Assembly: GCF_001280595.1 (NCBI RefSeq)
Contig: NZ_LITU01000015.1
Location: forward strand, 41,902-105,901
Direction: 5' to 3'
DNA from: Paenibacillus xylanivorans
GTDB taxonomy: Bacteria; Bacillota; Bacilli; Paenibacillales; Paenibacillaceae
Length of the DNA stretch: 64,000 bases
This document shows, piece by piece, positions 1 through 9,865 of this stretch. A model generated the notes under the pieces. The model saw only the letters and a program-made list of their open reading frames with translations, was not told the origin of the DNA and made no database searches. Made by a program: the position numbers and the translations under genes. Within the stretch, counting starts at the first letter, position 1. Each line of letters opens with the position of its first letter.

Positions 1-1070
<1,070 letters not shown>

Positions 1071-1490
1071 TTGAAAATATCGACAAAGGGCCGTTATGGG
1101 CTCACAATCATGATGGAGCTGGCAGCCAGAACTGGCGAAGGCCCTACATCTTTGAAAAGTATTGCCGAGCGCAACCAGCTCTCGGAGCATTATCTGGAGC
1201 AATTGATTGCTCCCCTACGTAATGCAGGACTGGTCAAAAGTATACGTGGAGCCTACGGCGGTTACATTCTGGCAGGCGATCCTGCTACCTTAACTGCAGG
1301 AGATGTTATTCGTGTACTGGAAGGTCCAATCTCTCCAGTGGATTTCACGGAGGAAGATGATCCGGCGAAGCGCGACTTATGGCTGCGCATCCGTGATAGC
1401 ATTGCAGAAGTATTGGATTCAACAACGCTGAAAGATTTGATTACATTCCAGAATCAGGAACAAAAAGATAGCTACATGTTCTATATCTAA
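1071..1490 (+). CDS. cymR: Rrf2-family cysteine metabolism repressor CymR
   Basis: CymR is the master repressor of sulfur acquisition in Bacillales and acts in a complex with cysteine synthase CysK. The 139-residue product starts MKISTKGRYGLTIMMELA and matches CymR along its length, including the winged-helix core LSEHYLEQLIAPLRNAGL, the IRGAYGGY wing and the C-terminal DSYMFYI. It has no cysteine, so it is not an iron-sulfur Rrf2 protein of the IscR or NsrR type. The start is the TTG at 1071, with GAGGTGA six bases before it. A longer upstream reading lacks a ribosome site. The cysteine desulfurase gene follows, as in B. subtilis. Confidence 0.93.
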   Translation: MKISTKGRYGLTIMMELAARTGEGPTSLKSIAERNQLSEHYLEQLIAPLRNAGLVKSIRGAYGGYILAGDPATLTAGDVIRVLEGPISPVDFTEEDDPAKRDLWLRIRDSIAEVLDSTTLKDLITFQNQEQKDSYMFYI

Positions 1491-1521
1491 CATTGTTGAT
1501 GATGAGCATCAAGACGACACA

Positions 1522-1572
1522 CTAAAGCCCCCATATTGGGGGCTTTAGCCATGCCACAAGCTACTTTGTGGC
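1522..1572 (+). terminator. Two consecutive hairpins after cymR
   Basis: CTAAAGCCCCC (1522-1532) pairs perfectly with GGGGGCTTTAG (1538-1548). A second hairpin, GCCACAA/TTGTGGC, lies at 1553-1572 and is followed by TCTTCT. Neither has a long T run, so termination may be partial and cymR could read into the desulfurase gene. Confidence 0.55.
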
Positions 1573-1614
1573 TCTTCTAGCATTTTTAGTCCAATATATA
1601 ACGGGGTGAAATCA

Positions 1615-2766
1615 ATGAAAAGAATATATTTGGATCACGCCGCATCGACACCTATGCACCCACTAGTCGCGGAAGCGATGATGAAAGTGATGACAGAGCA
1701 ATATGGCAATGCATCGAGTATCCATGCCTTTGGGCGGGATGCCAAACGAACCGTCAGTGGAGCAAGGGATGTCATTGCGGCGTCTTTGGGTTGTTTCCCG
1801 GATGAACTTGTATTTACTGGGGGCGGCACGGAAAGTGACAATCTGGCCATATTTGGCGCAGTTTCAGCGAGGGAAGAACGGGGACGGCATATCATTACAA
1901 CGGCTATTGAACATCATGCTGTACTGCATACTTGTCAGGAGCTGGAGCGACAAGGCTATGACGTGACCTATTTGCCTGTAGATGAATACGGAAGAATACG
2001 TGTGGAAGAGCTGAAAGATGCCATTCGACCGGATACAGTACTGATCACCATGATGTATGCCAATAATGAAGTAGGCACGATTCAGCCGATCCGTGAAATT
2101 GGTGAACTGGCTCGTCAACATGATATTTTGTTCCATACCGATGCAGTACAGGCTCTTGGAACTCAGGAAATTTCCTGCAAAGAACTGCCTGTGGATCTGA
2201 TCAGCTTTTCTGCTCATAAAATCAATGGCCCTCAGGGCGTGGGTGCACTATACGTACGCCGTGGAATTGTGTTGGAAGCGAGAGCTCATGGTGGCCTTCA
2301 GGAACGACAGCGACGGGCAGGCACCGAAAATATAGCGGGTATCGCTGGCTTTGCGGAGGCGTTGAAAATATTAGGAGAACAAGCAAAGGCTCGTCGTGAA
2401 CATGATCTGGCATTGCGGTCATTGCTGCTGGAACAACTTGAGCTGCATGTAGGGGCAGAGCATTTCCATGTCAACGGACATCCGGAATACACGCTGCCCA
2501 ATATCCTGAACATCAGCTTTCCGGAAGTGTCCACGGAGACGATGCTCATGAATCTGGATATGGAAGGCATCGCTGTTGCGAGCGGTTCAGCATGTACTTC
2601 CGGTTCCCTCGAAGTATCCCATGTGCTGAAAGCGATGAACTTGCCGGAGACATTTTTGCATTCCGCGATTCGTTTTAGCTGGGGAGTGGGTAATACTACG
2701 GAAGAAATCATGATAACCGCCGAAAAAATTGGAACCATTCTTGGGCGACTGCGTAATAGAGCCTAA
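1615..2766 (+). CDS. yrvO: Cysteine desulfurase (IscS/NifS family, YrvO-like)
   Basis: This PLP enzyme moves sulfur from cysteine to its own active cysteine and passes it to acceptors such as MnmA. The 383-residue product begins MKRIYLDHAASTP, has the PLP-lysine motif SFSAHKINGPQG, the conserved RRAGTEN, and the catalytic cysteine in GSACTSGSLEVSHVL. The ATG at 1615 is chosen because GGGGTGA lies six bases before it; a GTG at 1606 falls inside that ribosome site. Its position after cymR and close to mnmA supports a role in tRNA thiolation, though service to other sulfur acceptors cannot be excluded. Confidence 0.94.
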   Translation: MKRIYLDHAASTPMHPLVAEAMMKVMTEQYGNASSIHAFGRDAKRTVSGARDVIAASLGCFPDELVFTGGGTESDNLAIFGAVSAREERGRHIITTAIEHHAVLHTCQELERQGYDVTYLPVDEYGRIRVEELKDAIRPDTVLITMMYANNEVGTIQPIREIGELARQHDILFHTDAVQALGTQEISCKELPVDLISFSAHKINGPQGVGALYVRRGIVLEARAHGGLQERQRRAGTENIAGIAGFAEALKILGEQAKARREHDLALRSLLLEQLELHVGAEHFHVNGHPEYTLPNILNISFPEVSTETMLMNLDMEGIAVASGSACTSGSLEVSHVLKAMNLPETFLHSAIRFSWGVGNTTEEIMITAEKIGTILGRLRNRA

Positions 2767-2929
2767 GGGGCTCTTTGCACATGGAACAGAAGGAGGGAAG
2801 AATTCCATTTCATCGGTTGGATAGAAGCGGTTTTGATGATCGGTGTCTGATTGCCACTCATCAACTTTGGGCATACCTAGCAATAGCGCCGCGACTATTT
2901 AATGATAAGAAGATGAGGGGGACCCTGCG

Positions 2930-3451
2930 ATGAAGCTTCAGGAAATGATCGGACTTGCCGTTTTTGACGTTGAGGATGGGAAGCAGGTCGGTAAAATCCA
3001 GGATTTCATTGTGAATGACGATTGGAAAATTGAAGGCATTGAACTTGAAAACAAAGGCCTGTTTACCAGTCATGTCAAAATCGTGCAGTGGCAAGATATC
3101 ATTGCCTACGGCGAAGATGCCGTCATGATCCGTAATCAACAGGCTGTCCGCAAAACGGGAGCCGACGACATAAAACACACGTACCTCCTCGGCCAGTCTA
3201 AATTGAAGGAGATGTCCGTGCTCACCGAAGAAGGTTTGCTGCTTGGACGTGTCTCTGATGTTTATTTTGACCAGGAGTTGGGAAATACAATAATAGGGAT
3301 TGAAATTACGGACGGTTTTGTGTCCGATTTGATTGAGGGCCGCAAATGGCTGCCATGTACAAGCGATATGTCTATTGGGGAAAGTGCCATAATGGTGCCG
3401 CCGCTGAGTGAACAGCGCTTGGAAAATGCCATTCATTCTGTTAATGGATAG
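2930..3451 (+). CDS. PRC-barrel domain protein (YrrD-like)
   Basis: The 173-residue protein contains two PRC-barrel repeats. The first (about residues 1-75) starts LQEMIGLAVFDVEDGKQVGK. The second (about 85-160) starts LKEMSVLTEEGLLLGRVSD and ends in the typical IGIEITDG strand. There is no signal peptide or membrane segment. PRC-barrel proteins bind RNA or other proteins, and the precise job of this family is unknown. It starts at an ATG preceded by GAGGGGGA and lies between the desulfurase and an AI-2E gene, the same neighbourhood as yrrD in B. subtilis. The next small gene starts 11 bases after its stop. Confidence 0.85.
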   Translation: MKLQEMIGLAVFDVEDGKQVGKIQDFIVNDDWKIEGIELENKGLFTSHVKIVQWQDIIAYGEDAVMIRNQQAVRKTGADDIKHTYLLGQSKLKEMSVLTEEGLLLGRVSDVYFDQELGNTIIGIEITDGFVSDLIEGRKWLPCTSDMSIGESAIMVPPLSEQRLENAIHSVNG

Positions 3452-3461
3452 GTGAATGAAT

Positions 3462-3671
3462 ATGAAATGTCCAAACTGTAGTTCCAAAGATATTGGGAAA
3501 ATCGGTTCCCACCAGTTTTATTGCTGGGGATGCTTTATCGAATTAACAGTGAACGGTGAGAAAATGTCTGTATACCAAGTGGAAGAAGACGGCACGCTCA
3601 GTTCCCTCGATGATCTGTTCTTCGGGGAAGAGCTGCCGCAAGACTTCCCTCATCTTCATGCTTCTTCTTAA
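3462..3671 (+). CDS. Small zinc-ribbon-like protein
   Basis: This 69-residue protein starts MKCPNCSSKD and carries CPNC at residues 3-6 and CWGC about 20 residues later, a four-cysteine arrangement that suggests a bound zinc. The C-terminal half is acidic (VEEDGTLSSLDDLFFGEELP). The ATG at 3462 is preferred over that at 3456 because AGGTGA ends at 3455, immediately against the earlier ATG. It is probably co-transcribed with the PRC-barrel gene. I do not recognise a named function; small proteins of this type occur at the same position in related genomes. Confidence 0.75.
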   Translation: MKCPNCSSKDIGKIGSHQFYCWGCFIELTVNGEKMSVYQVEEDGTLSSLDDLFFGEELPQDFPHLHASS

Positions 3672-3703
3672 TAAGAAGTATAACTTCTTCTATATGCGGT
3701 TTC

Positions 3704-3746
3704 ATGACAAAGATTGTCATTGAATGCTGTCATGAAATGATGACAG
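3704..3746. promoter_or_regulatory. Cluster of ATGACA/TGTCAT half-sites
   Basis: Four copies of the hexamer ATGACA or its complement TGTCAT occur within 43 bases, forming two inverted repeats: ATGACA(3704)-TGTCAT(3715) and CTGTCAT(3727)-ATGACAG(3740). The stretch lies in the 321-base gap ahead of the AI-2E gene. It looks like an operator for a dimeric regulator, but I cannot name the regulator. Confidence 0.35.
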
Positions 3747-3821
3747 ATGTATATAGCTGCGGTTACATAGTGGTTCAAGGGAACTTGTATTATGAATATA
3801 TGCTCCCCCCGATCACAAGAT

Positions 3822-3854
3822 GCGTCTCCTTCATCATGAAGGCGGCGCTTTTTT
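3822..3854 (+). terminator. Intrinsic terminator in the gap before the AI-2E gene
   Basis: GCGTCTCCTTC (3822-3832) pairs with GAAGGCGGCGC (3838-3848), with one wobble and one mismatch, over a five-base loop, and is followed by six T (3849-3854). It lies 150 bases after the zinc-ribbon gene and 138 before the next start. It either ends the upstream transcript or acts as an attenuator for the AI-2E gene. Confidence 0.65.
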
Positions 3855-3992
3855 GTGTTCAGAATACGACGTCAACCGGATTGTCCATCCATGGGCGAGA
3901 ATTGTTAGTCTCCACTTTTGTCCGGTGTTAATAAATATTCCCTTCCTTACATATACTGACTCTCAGAGCCAGTCCAAAAGGGAGAGATGCAA

Positions 3993-5060
3993 GTGGAGCA
4001 ATTAACCAAAAACAAGCTGTTCCGTTATGCCATCTGGCTGCTACTCGGATTGATTATCCTGTATTTTATCTGGCTGCTGCGGCCATTGCTGCTTCATATA
4101 TATGGATTTCTGAAAACAGTGCTGGCACCTTTTATCGTGGCCCTTATCATATCTTATGTACTCAATCCGATTGTAAGCATGCTGGGAGGACGTAAAGTTC
4201 CTCGAACCATTGCCGTGCTGTTAATCTATGCTTTTTTCCTTACCTGTATCGGGGTCATCCTGATGAATGTCATCCCGGTATTGATTGAACAATTGGAGGA
4301 ACTGAACGAGCATATGCCGGAGCTGTCGATGCATGCCCAGAGTTTGATGAACAATATGGATCACAAATTAATGCCGCCGAGTGTACGCACAGGCATGAAC
4401 AGCTGGTTTTTCCAGATGGAGGATCGGCTTACCCAAGGGATAACGAAGCTGATGGATAATATCGGGACAACCATTAATGTATTGTTCAACGTGTTTATTG
4501 TGCCATTTCTCATTTTCTATATGTTAAAAGATTTTGAGGTATTTGAGCGTACGATTGTGGCGTACCTGCCTCGCTCACGGCGCAAAGCCATTGTTTCGGT
4601 TATGAAAGAGATTGACACGGCCTTGGGAAACTATATTCGCGGACAATTTATTGTTTGTGTGATTGTGGGCATCTTTGCTTACATCGGTTACATCGTCATT
4701 GATATGCCTTATGCACTGCTGCTCGCCAGCATTGTCGCTGTATTCAACATTGTGCCCTATTTGGGCCCATTTCTTGGAGCTGCTCCTGCAGTGGTTATGG
4801 CGTCGACGGTATCGTTCAAAATGGTGCTATTTGTTGTCATTGTGAACACACTGTGCCAAGTGCTGGAGAGCAACGTCATTTCCCCTCAGGTGGTGGGGAG
4901 GACACTGCATTTGCATCCGTTGTCGATTATCTTCGCGCTCCTTGTGGGAGGCGAACTGGCGGGTATTGTGGGTCTCATTCTGGCGGTACCGGTCTTTGCT
5001 GTCCTGAAGGTCATTGTGCAGCACTTTTTTGCATATTACATCAAACGAAGAACCGACTGA
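3993..5060 (+). CDS. AI-2E family transporter (YrrI-like)
   Basis: This polytopic membrane protein of about 355 residues belongs to the AI-2E/PerM family. It opens with a hydrophobic helix pair (FRYAIWLLLGLIILYFIWLL), has a soluble loop around residues 95-150, and has the conserved C-terminal block PYLGPFLGAAPA followed by hydrophobic helices. Family members export small molecules or ions; the substrate here is unknown. The start is uncertain: GTG at 3993 has AAAGGGAGAG six bases upstream, whereas ATG at 3987 directly abuts that ribosome site. The gene precedes the alaS T-box, as yrrI precedes alaS in B. subtilis. A second AI-2E paralogue is at 17627-18823. Confidence 0.88.
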   Translation: MEQLTKNKLFRYAIWLLLGLIILYFIWLLRPLLLHIYGFLKTVLAPFIVALIISYVLNPIVSMLGGRKVPRTIAVLLIYAFFLTCIGVILMNVIPVLIEQLEELNEHMPELSMHAQSLMNNMDHKLMPPSVRTGMNSWFFQMEDRLTQGITKLMDNIGTTINVLFNVFIVPFLIFYMLKDFEVFERTIVAYLPRSRRKAIVSVMKEIDTALGNYIRGQFIVCVIVGIFAYIGYIVIDMPYALLLASIVAVFNIVPYLGPFLGAAPAVVMASTVSFKMVLFVVIVNTLCQVLESNVISPQVVGRTLHLHPLSIIFALLVGGELAGIVGLILAVPVFAVLKVIVQHFFAYYIKRRTD

Positions 5061-5091
5061 CCGAAGCAAAGATGTGTTCCTCAGGGGTGCG

Positions 5092-5120
5092 TTGACACCC
5101 TATAGGCATATCGATATAAT
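5092..5120 (+). promoter_or_regulatory. alaS promoter
   Basis: TTGACA (5092-5097) and TATAAT (5115-5120) are both full consensus elements with a 17-base spacer. The predicted start at about 5127 lies just before the T-box leader. Confidence 0.85.
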
Positions 5121-5126
5121 GGAGGG

Positions 5127-5409
5127 GTATGTTTAGAACATGAAATCGATGATGAAATGAAGTACGCCGAGGGTTCCTTTCCTCAGAGAATAGACTTCTT
5201 CGGATCAGATGTAATCTGAGCCCGATGGCTGGAAGAGTCTTGAAAGTTGAAGCGGCAGAAAGCTAATTTCGGAGTGCAGGGCAACCCTGCCGGGAGCGAC
5301 CGTTATTTCGCATCAACGAGGAGATTGTCTGTTTCATCTGCGGATGAACAGCAATAACCAGGGTGGTACCGCGATTACAATCGTCCCTGACTATTCAGGG
5401 GCGTTTTTT
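5127..5409 (+). promoter_or_regulatory. T-box leader of alaS with terminator
   Basis: The leader senses uncharged tRNA-Ala and switches between terminator and antiterminator. The T-box core AGGGTGGTACCGCG is at 5360-5373. The terminator CGTCCCTGA/TCAGGGGCG (5382-5403) is followed by six T. Stem I elements such as AAGTAC and AGAGA are visible near 5160-5210. A GCG alanine codon at 5252-5254, preceded by GAA, is a candidate specifier, but I could not fold the stem to confirm it. The 5061-5483 gap is filled by promoter, leader and the alaS ribosome site. Confidence 0.9.
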
Positions 5410-5483
5410 GTGTTTATTTTTAGTTGTTAACAACCCGGAGCGAATATGCACCGGACTATTATAATTAATTGGGGGCAGCCAGT

Positions 5484-8114
5484 ATGAAAGCCAGTGAAAT
5501 CCGGTCCAAATGGATAGAGTTTTTTGCAAGTAAAGGACACAAAATCGAGTCAAGCGCATCGCTCGTACCTTATAATGATCCATCCCTTCTGTGGATCAAT
5601 GCAGGTATGGCACCGTTGAAACCGTATTTTGACGGTCGGGAGAAACCGGAGAATCCACGTCTCGCAAACTCCCAAAAATGTATTCGTACGAACGATATTG
5701 AAAATGTCGGCAAAACTCGCCGTCACCATACGTTCTTCGAAATGCTCGGTAACTTCTCCATCGGAGACTATTTCAAGGAAGAGACGATCACTTGGGCATG
5801 GGAATTTCTCACAAGCAAAGAATGGATCGGTTTCGATCCGGAACGTCTCTCGGTAACGGTATACCCTGAAGACGAAGAGGCTTTCAAACTGTGGAACGAA
5901 AAAGTGGGACTGCCTGCTGAACGAATCATCAAGCTGGATGAGAACTTCTGGGATATCGGCGAAGGCCCGTGTGGACCTTGTACCGAAATTTTCTATGACC
6001 GCGGCGAAGCTTATGGCAGTGACATGAATGACCCTGAGATGTATCCAGGCGGGGAAAATGAACGTTATCTGGAAGTATGGAATCTGGTATTCTCACAGTT
6101 CAATCACAACAAGGACGGTAGTTATACACCGCTTCCGAACAAAAATATTGATACAGGTGCAGGTTTGGAGCGCTTTGCATCCATTCTGCAAAATGTGGAT
6201 TCCAACTTTGACACAGATCTGTTCCAACCGATGATTCAAAGAACAGCGGCTCTTGCAGGTGTGAAATATAATGACAGCGTAGAGATTGACGTTGCACTGA
6301 AAGTCATTGCCGACCATATTCGTACAGTTGCCTTTGCTGTAGGTGATGGCGTTCTGCCAAGCAATGAAGGTCGCGGATATGTTATTCGTCGTTTGCTCCG
6401 TCGTGCCGTACGTTACGGAAAAGTACTGGGATTGGATCGTCCATTCCTGTATGAACTCACAACGACTGTCGGTGAAGTGATGGGGATGTACTACCCGGAA
6501 GTGGTAGACAAGCAGGAGTTTATCGCTAAAGTGATCAAAACCGAGGAAGAGCGTTTCCACGAAACACTCACAGATGGTCTGGCTATTTTGGCGGATATCA
6601 GCGGCACAGCCAAGTCCGAAGGACGTACGGTTATTAGCGGGCCTGAAGCGTTCAAACTGTATGATACGTATGGTTTCCCTTTTGACCTGACTGAAGATTA
6701 TGCAGCAGAGCATGGCTTGACGGTAGACCGTGAAGGTTTCGATGCTTCCATGCAGAAACAGCGTGAGCTCGGACGTGCAGGACGTCAGGAAAATGAGAGC
6801 ATGAAGGTTCAAGGTGGACCGCTTGCCGATCTGGAGGTTAAAAGCGAGTTTGTTGGTTATAATGACCTGTTGACGGAAGCAAAAGTGGTAGCCATCGTTG
6901 CTGGTGACACGCTGGTAGACTCCGTAAGCGAAGGACAGACATGCCAGGTCATCCTTGACAAGACTCCGTTCTATGCGGAAAGTGGCGGACAAGTAAGTGA
7001 TCAGGGCTTGCTGCGCGGAGCCAGTGTAACGGCGAAAGTGCAAGGCCTGTTCAAAGCTCCGCTGGGACAACACGTACATCTGGTGACGGTAGAGTCCGGT
7101 GAACTGCGCGTGGGTGAAGTGATTAAAGCTGAAGTGGATGCGTCCAAACGTGGCGATATTATCAAAAACCATACCGCAACCCATTTGCTGCACAAAGCAC
7201 TTAAAGATGTGCTCGGAACGCACGTCAATCAGGCAGGATCACTCGTAGAGCCTCAGCGTCTGCGCTTTGACTTCTCGCACTTCGGCAGCATTACGCCGGA
7301 AGAATTAACGGAGATCGAGCGTCAAGTGAACGAACAGATCTGGAATCGTCTGAATGTGAACATTGAACTGAAAGCTATTGATGAAGCCAAAGAAATGGGT
7401 GCAATGGCACTGTTCGGTGAAAAATACGGCGATATCGTGCGTGTGGTACAAGTCGGAGATTATAGTTTGGAACTTTGTGGAGGCTGTCACGTAAACAATA
7501 CATCAGAGATCGGTATCTTCAAGCTGGTAAGCGAGAGCGGAATCGGCTCCGGCGTACGTCGGATCGAAGCTGTTACTGGCCGTGGTGCGTATCTGTATGT
7601 AGAAAGTCAGCTTGAATTGCTCAAACAATCGGCATCCCTGCTCAAAGCGAATGTGGCTGACGTGCCTAAACGCATTGAAGGTTTGAATCAGCAATTGAAA
7701 GAAGCTGCCAGAGAGACTGAATCACTGCAAAGCAAGCTGAGTGCCATGGAAGCAGGCGCATTGACAGATCAAGTAGTACAAGCAGGAAATACACAATTGC
7801 TTGCAGCTCGTGTAGATGCTCCGAATATGGATGCACTGCGGACAGTGGCTGATGAATTGAAAGTAAAACTGCCTGATGCAGTACTCGTGCTGGGTGCTCC
7901 AGCTGATGGCAAAGTGAATTTCGTTGTAGCTGTCCCTGCTGAACAGGTAAAACAAGGGCTGCATGCAGGTAAAATCGTCAAGGAAGTTGCGGCAGTATGC
8001 GGCGGCGGCGGCGGCGGACGTCCTGATATGGCACAAGCCGGAGGCAAGGATGCAACCAAGCTGGATGAAGCATTGAAACTGGCGGTTTCATTGGTTAGCG
8101 GGCATATTGCATAA
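5484..8114 (+). CDS. alaS: Alanine-tRNA ligase
   Basis: AlaRS charges tRNA-Ala and edits mischarged Ser or Gly. The 876-residue protein has the class II catalytic domain ([12 protein letters not shown] at the N-terminus, [17 protein letters not shown] motif 2), the tRNA-recognition region, the editing domain with [11 protein letters not shown] and the distal [11 protein letters not shown] zinc site, and the C-Ala domain with a conserved glycine-rich segment. That segment is encoded by a (GGC)n-like run near 8000-8017. The ATG at 5484 has GGGGG eight bases upstream; an upstream TTG at 5469 lacks a ribosome site. The gene is controlled by the T-box leader. Confidence 0.98.
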   Translation: MKASEIRSKWIEFFASKGHKIESSASLVPYNDPSLLWINAGMAPLKPYFDGREKPENPRLANSQKCIRTNDIENVGKTRRHHTFFEMLGNFSIGDYFKEETITWAWEFLTSKEWIGFDPERLSVTVYPEDEEAFKLWNEKVGLPAERIIKLDENFWDIGEGPCGPCTEIFYDRGEAYGSDMNDPEMYPGGENERYLEVWNLVFSQFNHNKDGSYTPLPNKNIDTGAGLERFASILQNVDSNFDTDLFQPMIQRTAALAGVKYNDSVEIDVALKVIADHIRTVAFAVGDGVLPSNEGRGYVIRRLLRRAVRYGKVLGLDRPFLYELTTTVGEVMGMYYPEVVDKQEFIAKVIKTEEERFHETLTDGLAILADISGTAKSEGRTVISGPEAFKLYDTYGFPFDLTEDYAAEHGLTVDREGFDASMQKQRELGRAGRQENESMKVQGGPLADLEVKSEFVGYNDLLTEAKVVAIVAGDTLVDSVSEGQTCQVILDKTPFYAESGGQVSDQGLLRGASVTAKVQGLFKAPLGQHVHLVTVESGELRVGEVIKAEVDASKRGDIIKNHTATHLLHKALKDVLGTHVNQAGSLVEPQRLRFDFSHFGSITPEELTEIERQVNEQIWNRLNVNIELKAIDEAKEMGAMALFGEKYGDIVRVVQVGDYSLELCGGCHVNNTSEIGIFKLVSESGIGSGVRRIEAVTGRGAYLYVESQLELLKQSASLLKANVADVPKRIEGLNQQLKEAARETESLQSKLSAMEAGALTDQVVQAGNTQLLAARVDAPNMDALRTVADELKVKLPDAVLVLGAPADGKVNFVVAVPAEQVKQGLHAGKIVKEVAAVCGGGGGGRPDMAQAGGKDATKLDEALKLAVSLVSGHIA

Positions 8115-8356
8115 ATCCATTGAGCGGCTTTCAATCTTCAAAATATAAATCGAAATGGTTCTGTTCGTTTATATTTTGTACCCGAGAGCGAGTGGAATCG
8201 AATGATGCAATATGCTGAAGCCAGTAAAGGACAAGCAAAAAACACAATTGGCTTATCCTTTGTTTACTTGTGGCAGTCAGAATATGTTATTATATAAGCA
8301 GAAATCAATTCGGCAGGACATGGTCCCCATGTTCATGCAGGAGCGAGGTGTCATCA

Positions 8357-8617
8357 ATGGACTCCATGGATAAGACGGTTAAATTTAATGTGAAAGCCGA
8401 CGAGCAGGAAGCATCCTCCAAAGAGATTCTTCTCACGGTATATGATGCACTGGTGGATAAGGAGTATAATCCTATTAACCAGATTGTCGGGTATCTGATT
8501 TCTGGAGACCCCGCATACATCCCTCGTCACAACAATGCACGCAGTCTGGTCCGTAAAAAAGAACGTGATGAGCTGATTGAAGAGCTAGTTCGGTCTTATC
8601 TGGCCAATCACCGGTAA
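8357..8617 (+). CDS. ireB: IreB family regulatory phosphoprotein (YrzL)
   Basis: IreB (DUF965) is a small protein phosphorylated by the PASTA kinase IreK/PrkC and linked to cephalosporin tolerance in enterococci. The 86-residue product starts [20 protein letters not shown] and contains the conserved [18 protein letters not shown] and the basic [15 protein letters not shown]. The ATG at 8357 has GCGAGGTG six bases upstream. The gene sits between alaS and ruvX, its standard place in Firmicutes. The 242-base gap after alaS holds a possible promoter (TATATA near 8291) and an imperfect AAAGGA/TCCTTT hairpin. Confidence 0.93.
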   Translation: MDSMDKTVKFNVKADEQEASSKEILLTVYDALVDKEYNPINQIVGYLISGDPAYIPRHNNARSLVRKKERDELIEELVRSYLANHR

Positions 8618-8742
8618 TGTACATCGCTTCCGCTGTGATGCAGCTATGCAGGCAGCGGGAAATGAACCGACAGAAGACAGCCTGAAGCTTGAGAAGGCGA
8701 GTGTTTTTCGACCTGAGCAGGCTTGAGGATGGGAGAGCATGG

Positions 8743-9159
8743 ATGAAAATATTAGGTTTGGACTATGGGGACCGAAGAATCGGAGTTGCCGCTAGTGACG
8801 CCTTCGGTTGGACTGCCCAGGGATTGGAAGTACTTGAACGCCGCCGAGATGAAGGTGAGTTCGCTCGGATTGCGGAGCTTGTGCGTGAGCATGAGATCGG
8901 CGAGATTGTAGTCGGACTTCCCAAAAACATGAACGGCACCGTAGGGCCGCGTGGTGAAATATGCATTGCTTTTGCCGAACGCCTGCGGGGCGAACTGAAT
9001 TTACCTGTTCACCTTTGGGATGAACGGCTGACAACCATAGCAGCAGAACGAACGTTGCTTGAAGCGGATGTCAGTCGCAAAAAACGCAAGCAGGTTGTGG
9101 ACAAAATGGCCGCAAGCTTGATTTTGCAAAATTATTTGGATGCCAATAGTAAAAGGTGA
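8743..9159 (+). CDS. ruvX: Holliday junction resolvase-like RuvX/YqgF (YrrK)
   Basis: This RNase H-fold nuclease acts in pre-16S rRNA 5' end maturation and is also proposed to act on Holliday junctions. The 138-residue protein starts MKILGLDYGDRRIGVAASD, which contains the first catalytic aspartate, and has VVGLPKNMNGT, WDERLTT and the late VDKMAASLILQNYLD helix. The ATG at 8743 has GGATGGGAGAG upstream; an earlier in-frame start would add a tail foreign to the family. The DUF1292 gene follows 12 bases later. Confidence 0.95.
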   Translation: MKILGLDYGDRRIGVAASDAFGWTAQGLEVLERRRDEGEFARIAELVREHEIGEIVVGLPKNMNGTVGPRGEICIAFAERLRGELNLPVHLWDERLTTIAAERTLLEADVSRKKRKQVVDKMAASLILQNYLDANSKR

Positions 9160-9171
9160 GGGGGATCAACA

Positions 9172-9471
9172 ATGGCTGAAGATCAACTGGGTATGGAAGA
9201 AGAATCGGAGATTATTTACATTGCGGATGACGAGGGTAATGAAGAGGAATTCGAAGTCATCATGAAATTCGAAGTGGACGGTTCGGAGGCCAAGTACATG
9301 ATGGTTGCTCCGGTTGAACCCGAAGATGGAGAGACGGATGTCTATGCATTCCGTTATGAAGAAGAGGGCGACGATATTAAACTTTTCGTCATCCAAGATG
9401 ATGCCGAATGGGATATCGTCGAGGAGACGTTTAATACATTTCTTGCAGAAGATGAAGAGGAAGCGAACTAA
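9172..9471 (+). CDS. DUF1292 protein (YrzB)
   Basis: This 99-residue, very acidic protein belongs to the DUF1292 family that follows yqgF in most Firmicutes. It has EIIYIADDEGNEEEFEVIMKF, the core MMVAPVEP, and VYAFRYEEEGDDIKLFVI. The start has GAGGGGGA upstream. It has no membrane segment and no known biochemical role. Its TAA stop directly abuts the ATG of a second DUF1292-like gene, so the two are translationally close and probably a paralogous pair. Confidence 0.9.
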   Translation: MAEDQLGMEEESEIIYIADDEGNEEEFEVIMKFEVDGSEAKYMMVAPVEPEDGETDVYAFRYEEEGDDIKLFVIQDDAEWDIVEETFNTFLAEDEEEAN

Positions 9472-9786
9472 ATGACAGAATACAGCCGCGAAGACTTGAA
9501 ATGGACAGATTCGCTGCGTCTGGCTTTTGGTGCTCACGTTGAGCTGGAAGAAGAGAACGGTAAATCACATCCGTATGACTTGCTTGCTGAGTTTGAAGTG
9601 AAGGGCCAGCAGTATGCGGTGCTCCGCAGTTCATTACGTCCTTATGACGAAGTTGAACTTCTGCGGGTTTTACCGGGAAGTGAAGGCCAGATCATGCCGG
9701 AATTAGTTACGATTGATGATGATGATGAGTGGGAGAACATCTCTGAACTGTATGATGAATGTACACTCCCCATTGACGAAGATTGA
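9472..9786 (+). CDS. Second DUF1292-like protein
   Basis: The 104-residue acidic product resembles the preceding protein in layout: a charged N-terminus, the strand pair YDLLAEFEVKGQQYAVLRS, then ELLRVLPGSEGQ and an acidic tail DDDDEWENISELYDE. It starts on the base after the upstream stop with no intergenic space, so translation probably depends on coupling. Paralogy to the upstream gene is inferred from length, acidity and the shared strand pattern. The function is unknown. Confidence 0.82.
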   Translation: MTEYSREDLKWTDSLRLAFGAHVELEEENGKSHPYDLLAEFEVKGQQYAVLRSSLRPYDEVELLRVLPGSEGQIMPELVTIDDDDEWENISELYDECTLPIDED

Positions 9787-9815
9787 TTAATCAGCTTCAA
9801 ATTGAAGAAACCGGA

Positions 9816-9839
9816 AGGGCGGAGAAGTCCGCTCTTTTT
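9816..9839 (+). terminator. Terminator after the DUF1292 pair
   Basis: AGGGCGGA (9816-9823) pairs with TCCGCTCT (9828-9835), with one wobble, over GAAG, and ends in five T. mltG starts only about 27 bases later, so read-through or partial termination is likely. Confidence 0.65.
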
Positions 9840-9865
9840 GGTTGTGTAAAGGAGTTGTGTCTTTT

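Noticed and set aside
3704-3931. 75-codon frame after the zinc-ribbon gene
   Set aside because: It runs through the terminator hairpin and has no Shine-Dalgarno sequence or conserved character.
6093-7223. 376-codon minus-strand frame inside alaS
   Set aside because: Complement of a well-conserved synthetase gene, with no recognisable protein motifs.
7998-8018. (GGC)n run as a mobile or CRISPR-like repeat
   Set aside because: It encodes the conserved glycine-rich segment of the AlaRS C-terminal domain.
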